Source of the DNA: an uncultured bacterium
GTDB lineage: Bacteria; Bacillota; Clostridia; Oscillospirales; Oscillospiraceae
DNA length: 64,000 nt
Direction: 5' to 3'
Assembly: GCA_948469375.1 (NCBI GenBank)
Contig: CAOKLO010000001.1
Span: forward strand, 62,001-126,000
Under the pieces are notes generated by a model. That model made no database searches. It was not told where the DNA came from and saw nothing but the letters and a program-made list of their open reading frames with translations. Each line of letters starts with the position of its first letter. The stretch's first letter is position 1. Positions 60,936 to 64,000 of this stretch are shown in pieces. A program made the translations under genes and the position numbers.

Positions 60936-61961
60936 TTACTCGCTCCTTTGCTCGGCCGAATAGCAAACCTCGTCTATCTTAATGGCCATGTTTTTCTTGT
61001 GGGTGCCCATGCGTCCAGTAAACCACTGGTATCCGCCGATTTCCAAGAACACTGGGGAATCCTTCGACTTGCCTAGGTCCACCACGTCGCCTACATTGAG
61101 GTGGTAGACATCGCTGAGGGACAGCTGGGTGTCGCCCAACTCGGCGACGATCTCCAGCATGGAGTCGCGCAGCTGATCGAAAATGTCCTCCGAGTGGTTC
61201 TCGCTGGTGGCCTTGCGTCCCATCGTCTCCCGGTTCACTTCACCGAAAACACTCATGAGCATGTTGCCCGGAAGTACGACGCTCATGCGTCCCTCACTTT
61301 CGCCGAAGGTGAGCCGCATATCCACCAGAACCACCGTCTCGTCCAAATTGAGCAGCTGGACCAGGGTTGGGTTGACCTGAGTGTGGTTATACTCAAAGGT
61401 AATGGGAACGTAATTCTCCCAGCTGCTTCCCATGAGGGCAATGATATCCTTGAGCAGATGCTCATACAACTGAAGCTCCAGATCGGTGTAGGTATAACCC
61501 ATCGGCACTTCGCGGATCACATCGCTTTCGCTGCCCATCATCCGGTCCATCATTCCTAACGCCGTGGAGGTGGACACATACACCATCACCGGGTCCTCCG
61601 CCTGGATATCCTGTCCGCCCTCCTCCCGCGGGTGGATGGTGACATCCACCATGGCCAACACATCGCCCTCCGTGAGCGCATTGTTGAACTCATAGAACTT
61701 CTGTTCCTCAATGCTCTCCACCGTGATCTCGCAAGTAGTGCGCAGCTGAGCGTTGAGCCGGGAGCTGATGACCCGGGTATAGTTCTCAAAGATGCCGTTC
61801 AGCATCTTAATGCGGTCCTTGGTAAATTTACGGGGGGTGGTGAAGTCGTATTTTCGATATTTTTTCTCAGGCTGTTTTTCTTCCGCCTTGTTCTCATCGC
61901 CACCACTGAGCATGGAGTTCAAGAGCGCATCAATTTGACTTTGCGACAATACCTCAGCCAT
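60936..61961 (-). CDS. fliM: flagellar motor switch protein FliM
   Basis: A 341-aa switch subunit. The N-terminal CheY-P peptide is LSQSQIDALLNSMLSGG; the middle domain has KFTKDRIKMLNGIFENYTRV and the GGVG-like loop; the C-terminal SpoA domain ends in MAIKIDEVCYSAE. FliM joins FliG to FliN/FliY and changes rotation on CheY-P binding. AGGTGAGG precedes ATG 61961. It is placed immediately after motB, with no fliL between. Confidence 0.96.
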   Translation of the reverse strand: MAEVLSQSQIDALLNSMLSGGDENKAEEKQPEKKYRKYDFTTPRKFTKDRIKMLNGIFENYTRVISSRLNAQLRTTCEITVESIEEQKFYEFNNALTEGDVLAMVDVTIHPREEGGQDIQAEDPVMVYVSTSTALGMMDRMMGSESDVIREVPMGYTYTDLELQLYEHLLKDIIALMGSSWENYVPITFEYNHTQVNPTLVQLLNLDETVVLVDMRLTFGESEGRMSVVLPGNMLMSVFGEVNRETMGRKATSENHSEDIFDQLRDSMLEIVAELGDTQLSLSDVYHLNVGDVVDLGKSKDSPVFLEIGGYQWFTGRMGTHKKNMAIKIDEVCYSAEQRSE

Positions 61962-61999
61962 CGAATCACCTCACCTGATCTGCATTTGCATAATTTTGG

Positions 62000-62812
62000 T
62001 TAGTTTTGCGTATCCGTCATGCCCTCATCGCTCAGGGTGAGGTAGCTGGACATAGCCGCGTTCAATTCCTCCGCGTCCAAATCCACGCCGCTGATAATCA
62101 TCTCCACCCGGCGGTTGGGAGCGCGGGTCGCGCCGGTGGCGTTGCTGGAGATGGGCCGCCACTGGCCGTAGCTCTCCGGAATCATCCGGGCGGGATGGAT
62201 GGAGCTGTTGGCCTCGATGAAGGTCACCACCGAGATGGCCCGGTCGGCGGCCAGGCGGTAATCACGCCAGGGCTCGTTGCGCTCATTGGCGGTGGCCTGG
62301 GCGGTGTGCCCCTGGACCCGGATTTCGTCGATTACATCCTTGGCTCCGTCCAAAAGGACGCAGATTTTAGACAGAATATTCTGTCCTCCGGGCTGAAGGT
62401 GGTAATCGTCGGCCAGGAAGAACACCGTGTCGCTGAAATGGACGTACACCTGGCCGCCGTTAAACTCCACCTGGATGGAGCTTTGCATGCCTTCAGCGGC
62501 CACCATGGCCTCGATGGCCTCGGCCAGCTCCTGCATCATCTGGTCGATTTCCTCCTGGGCGTCGGGATTGTCGAACACGCCGCCGCCCTGATTCTCATCA
62601 GCGCTGGGGCCTGAACCGCTCTGCAAATCCTCCACGCTGGTGGGAGTGCCCGTAGGATTGAAGCTCTGGACGATGGCCTTCCACTTGTCCTCGCTGATGG
62701 TGGACATGGAATACAGCAGCACAAAGAAGCACAACAGCAGAGTTACCATGTCGCCATAGGTATCCATCCAGTTGGCGCCGCCTTCGCCGCCGCCCTTTTT
62801 CTTTTTCGCCAT
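62000..62812 (-). CDS. motB: flagellar stator protein MotB
   Basis: A 270-aa stator protein. The proton/sodium-binding Asp is D21 in MDTYGDMVTLLLCFFVLLYS at the start of its single transmembrane helix; the C-terminal OmpA-like peptidoglycan-binding domain has RVQGHTAQ, SYGQWRPI and NRRVEMIIS. A plug region and Ser/Gly linker lie between. It pairs with MotA 40 bases upstream in the same operon. Both stator ion choices are possible from sequence; the context does not decide. Confidence 0.95.
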   Translation of the reverse strand: MAKKKKGGGEGGANWMDTYGDMVTLLLCFFVLLYSMSTISEDKWKAIVQSFNPTGTPTSVEDLQSGSGPSADENQGGGVFDNPDAQEEIDQMMQELAEAIEAMVAAEGMQSSIQVEFNGGQVYVHFSDTVFFLADDYHLQPGGQNILSKICVLLDGAKDVIDEIRVQGHTAQATANERNEPWRDYRLAADRAISVVTFIEANSSIHPARMIPESYGQWRPISSNATGATRAPNRRVEMIISGVDLDAEELNAAMSSYLTLSDEGMTDTQN

Positions 62813-62851
62813 GTTCTCAACTCCTCACTTGCGCGTATGTAAGCCCTATCC

Positions 62852-63688
62852 TTACTCGCCGCCGCTGCCGCTGCTCTCCCGCTGTCCCTGGGGGATGTAG
62901 GTCAGCAGCTTTTCCCGCAGCGCCTTGGGGTTCTCACCGGATTGAATAGACATGATGCCCTCTACGATGATTTCCTTGCACAAAACCTCTTCGCCGTCCC
63001 GAATCCGCAGGTTGTTGCCAATAGGGCCGAAGATCATATGAGCCAGGATACAGCCGTACAGGGTGGTCACCAAAGCGGTAGCCATACTGCCGCCCAAATC
63101 GCCGCCGCCGCTGGTCACGTCCATGCTTCGCAGCATATTGATAAGACCCACCAGCGTACCCACCATGCCGAAGGCCGGGGCCACGGAGGATGCCTTGTCG
63201 TAAAGTCCCGCGGCGTCCTCGTGCCGGGCGGACATGCACTCGATGTCGTTCTCCAGGATGGCCCGCACCTTATCCGGGTCGTTGGCGTCCACAATGAGCA
63301 TGATGGCCTGCTTAAAGAAGGGGTCCTCCTGCTCATTGGCCTTGCCTTCCAGAGCCAGAAGGCCGTTTTTACGGGCGGTCTGAGCCAAATCCACCAGCTG
63401 GTCGATGTAGTTCATGGGGTTGAACTTGCCCGTGTTCAGCATGATGCCGAAATGCTTGGGGATGGACCCCAGGGTGGACGGCGGGAAGCTGGCCACCACA
63501 ATGGCAAAGGTACAGCCAATGACGATAAAGATACTGGCCGCGTCGAAGAAGTTCCACAGGTTGCCAATCTCAATGGTAATGAGCTGGGCGCCCTCCGGCG
63601 CGTTGGGGCCGATGTTGATGCCCATGATACAGCCCAGGAAGAACACGACGATGGCGGCCACCAGACCGATGATGTACGTAATATTCAT
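62852..63688 (-). CDS. motA: flagellar stator protein MotA
   Basis: A 278-aa MotA with four transmembrane helices: ITYIIGLVAAIVVFFLGCIM at the N-terminus, PAFGMVGTLVGLINMLRSMD and GSMATALVTTLYGCILAHMI in the second half. The cytoplasmic loop includes the charged region that meets FliG. The Pro residues of the third and fourth helices region are present. GGAGG precedes ATG 63688. It follows flbD and precedes motB, the usual clostridial order. Confidence 0.95.
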   Translation of the reverse strand: MNITYIIGLVAAIVVFFLGCIMGINIGPNAPEGAQLITIEIGNLWNFFDAASIFIVIGCTFAIVVASFPPSTLGSIPKHFGIMLNTGKFNPMNYIDQLVDLAQTARKNGLLALEGKANEQEDPFFKQAIMLIVDANDPDKVRAILENDIECMSARHEDAAGLYDKASSVAPAFGMVGTLVGLINMLRSMDVTSGGGDLGGSMATALVTTLYGCILAHMIFGPIGNNLRIRDGEEVLCKEIIVEGIMSIQSGENPKALREKLLTYIPQGQRESSGSGGE

Positions 63689-63749
63689 ACTACTGCACTA
63701 CCTCCAACTCCGGGCGGAAGTGCGTGGCGGCCCGGTCGCCTCTTTTTCT

Positions 63750-63965
63750 TTAGCGGTTATCTACGATGGTGATCTCGCGCTGGATGTCCATGACCTTGGC
63801 GTTGTAGCGCGCGATCTTCTCGATAATCTCGTCCGTGCTCTCCCGGACGAGGTAAAAGTCGTGGTTCATCATGACGATCTTGGATTCGGGAATGGACTCG
63901 ATGTATTCGATCTGCAGGTGGTTGACGAGAAACTTTTCGTGGTTGCGCTTTGTCAAAACGATCAT
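63750..63965 (-). CDS. flbD: flagellar FlbD-family protein
   Basis: A 71-aa protein MIVLTKRNHEKFLVNHLQIE with YIESIPESKIVMMNHDFYLV and a C-terminal helix, the FlbD family common in Firmicutes flagellar operons (not the Caulobacter regulator of that name). Its function is not settled. AAAAGGAGG precedes the ATG. It lies before motA; the usual gene before it, flgE, would lie beyond the right edge, with only its last codons perhaps present. Confidence 0.88.
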   Translation of the reverse strand: MIVLTKRNHEKFLVNHLQIEYIESIPESKIVMMNHDFYLVRESTDEIIEKIARYNAKVMDIQREITIVDNR

Positions 63966-64000
63966 CTTGTGGACCTCCTTTTCCTAGTAGCAGGACCATA

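Noticed and set aside
63984..64000. 3' end of an upstream gene, perhaps flgE.
   Set aside because: Only about five codons could be present before a TAG at 63986-63984; this is too little to support a feature.

Overview
The window is a stretch of a GC-rich Firmicutes chromosome, most likely a gut Clostridia of the Oscillospiraceae/Ruminococcaceae type. That reading rests on flagellar and chemotaxis genes of the Bacillus/Clostridium kind (fliY, cheC, cheD, cheV, fliW-csrA, a yviE-like gene, flbD), S-layer-homology surface proteins, and a MobC/relaxase/serine-recombinase mobile element common in gut Clostridia. The species cannot be fixed from sequence alone.

Left arm (1 to about 8.2 kb): accessory DNA, partly of clearly lower GC. 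On the minus strand an HTH gene, a BcgI-like restriction-modification pair (nuclease-methylase A subunit and specificity B subunit) and a DUF4238 gene cut by the window edge form one run behind a good sigma-A promoter. After a gene-free 750-bp stretch (promoter plus strong hairpin, two 93-bp tandem repeats, hairpins that may be an oriT), the plus strand carries mobC, a relaxase, a small TnpW-like gene and a large serine recombinase. Together these look like one integrative mobilizable element whose recombinase end lies just 3' of a MATE efflux gene; the other end is outside the window.

Middle (8.2-22.8 kb): the MATE transporter with a structured leader, a YcgR-like PilZ protein, two very large SLH surface proteins (1490 and 1698 aa), a second PilZ protein, an FlhB-like C-terminal-domain protein and a FliK-like protein.

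Motility block A (22.8-35.3 kb, plus strand): cheA-cheW-cheR-cheB, then flgM-flgN-flgK-flgL-DUF6470-fliW-csrA-yjfB, then a single-module ClpB-like AAA+ ATPase. Exact sigma-D -10 boxes precede cheA and flgM.

Cell-surface/division island (35.3-42.2 kb): a Lys/Pro-rich membrane protein, an FtsA-like protein, a methyl-accepting chemotaxis protein, an FtsE-like ATPase with no FtsX beside it, and a divergent C39-like peptidase.

Motility block B (42.2-64 kb, mostly minus strand): fliD-fliS-fliT-like; a plus-strand ParA plus ComFB-domain pair; then, in order of transcription from the right edge, flbD-motA-motB-fliM-fliY-cheY-fliO-fliP-fliQ-fliR-flhB-flhA-sigD-two rod/hook genes-cheC-cheD-cheV-HDOD. 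fliL is missing between motB and fliM, and flhF/flhG are missing between flhA and sigD. The motor, switch, export gate, sigma factor, anti-sigma factor, filament cap, hook-filament junction and most of the Bacillus-type chemotaxis adaptation system are encoded here, with four candidate c-di-GMP-linked proteins (two PilZ, one ComFB-domain, one degenerate EAL-HDOD) spread among them. No flagellin gene, rRNA, tRNA, CRISPR array or insertion sequence was recognised.
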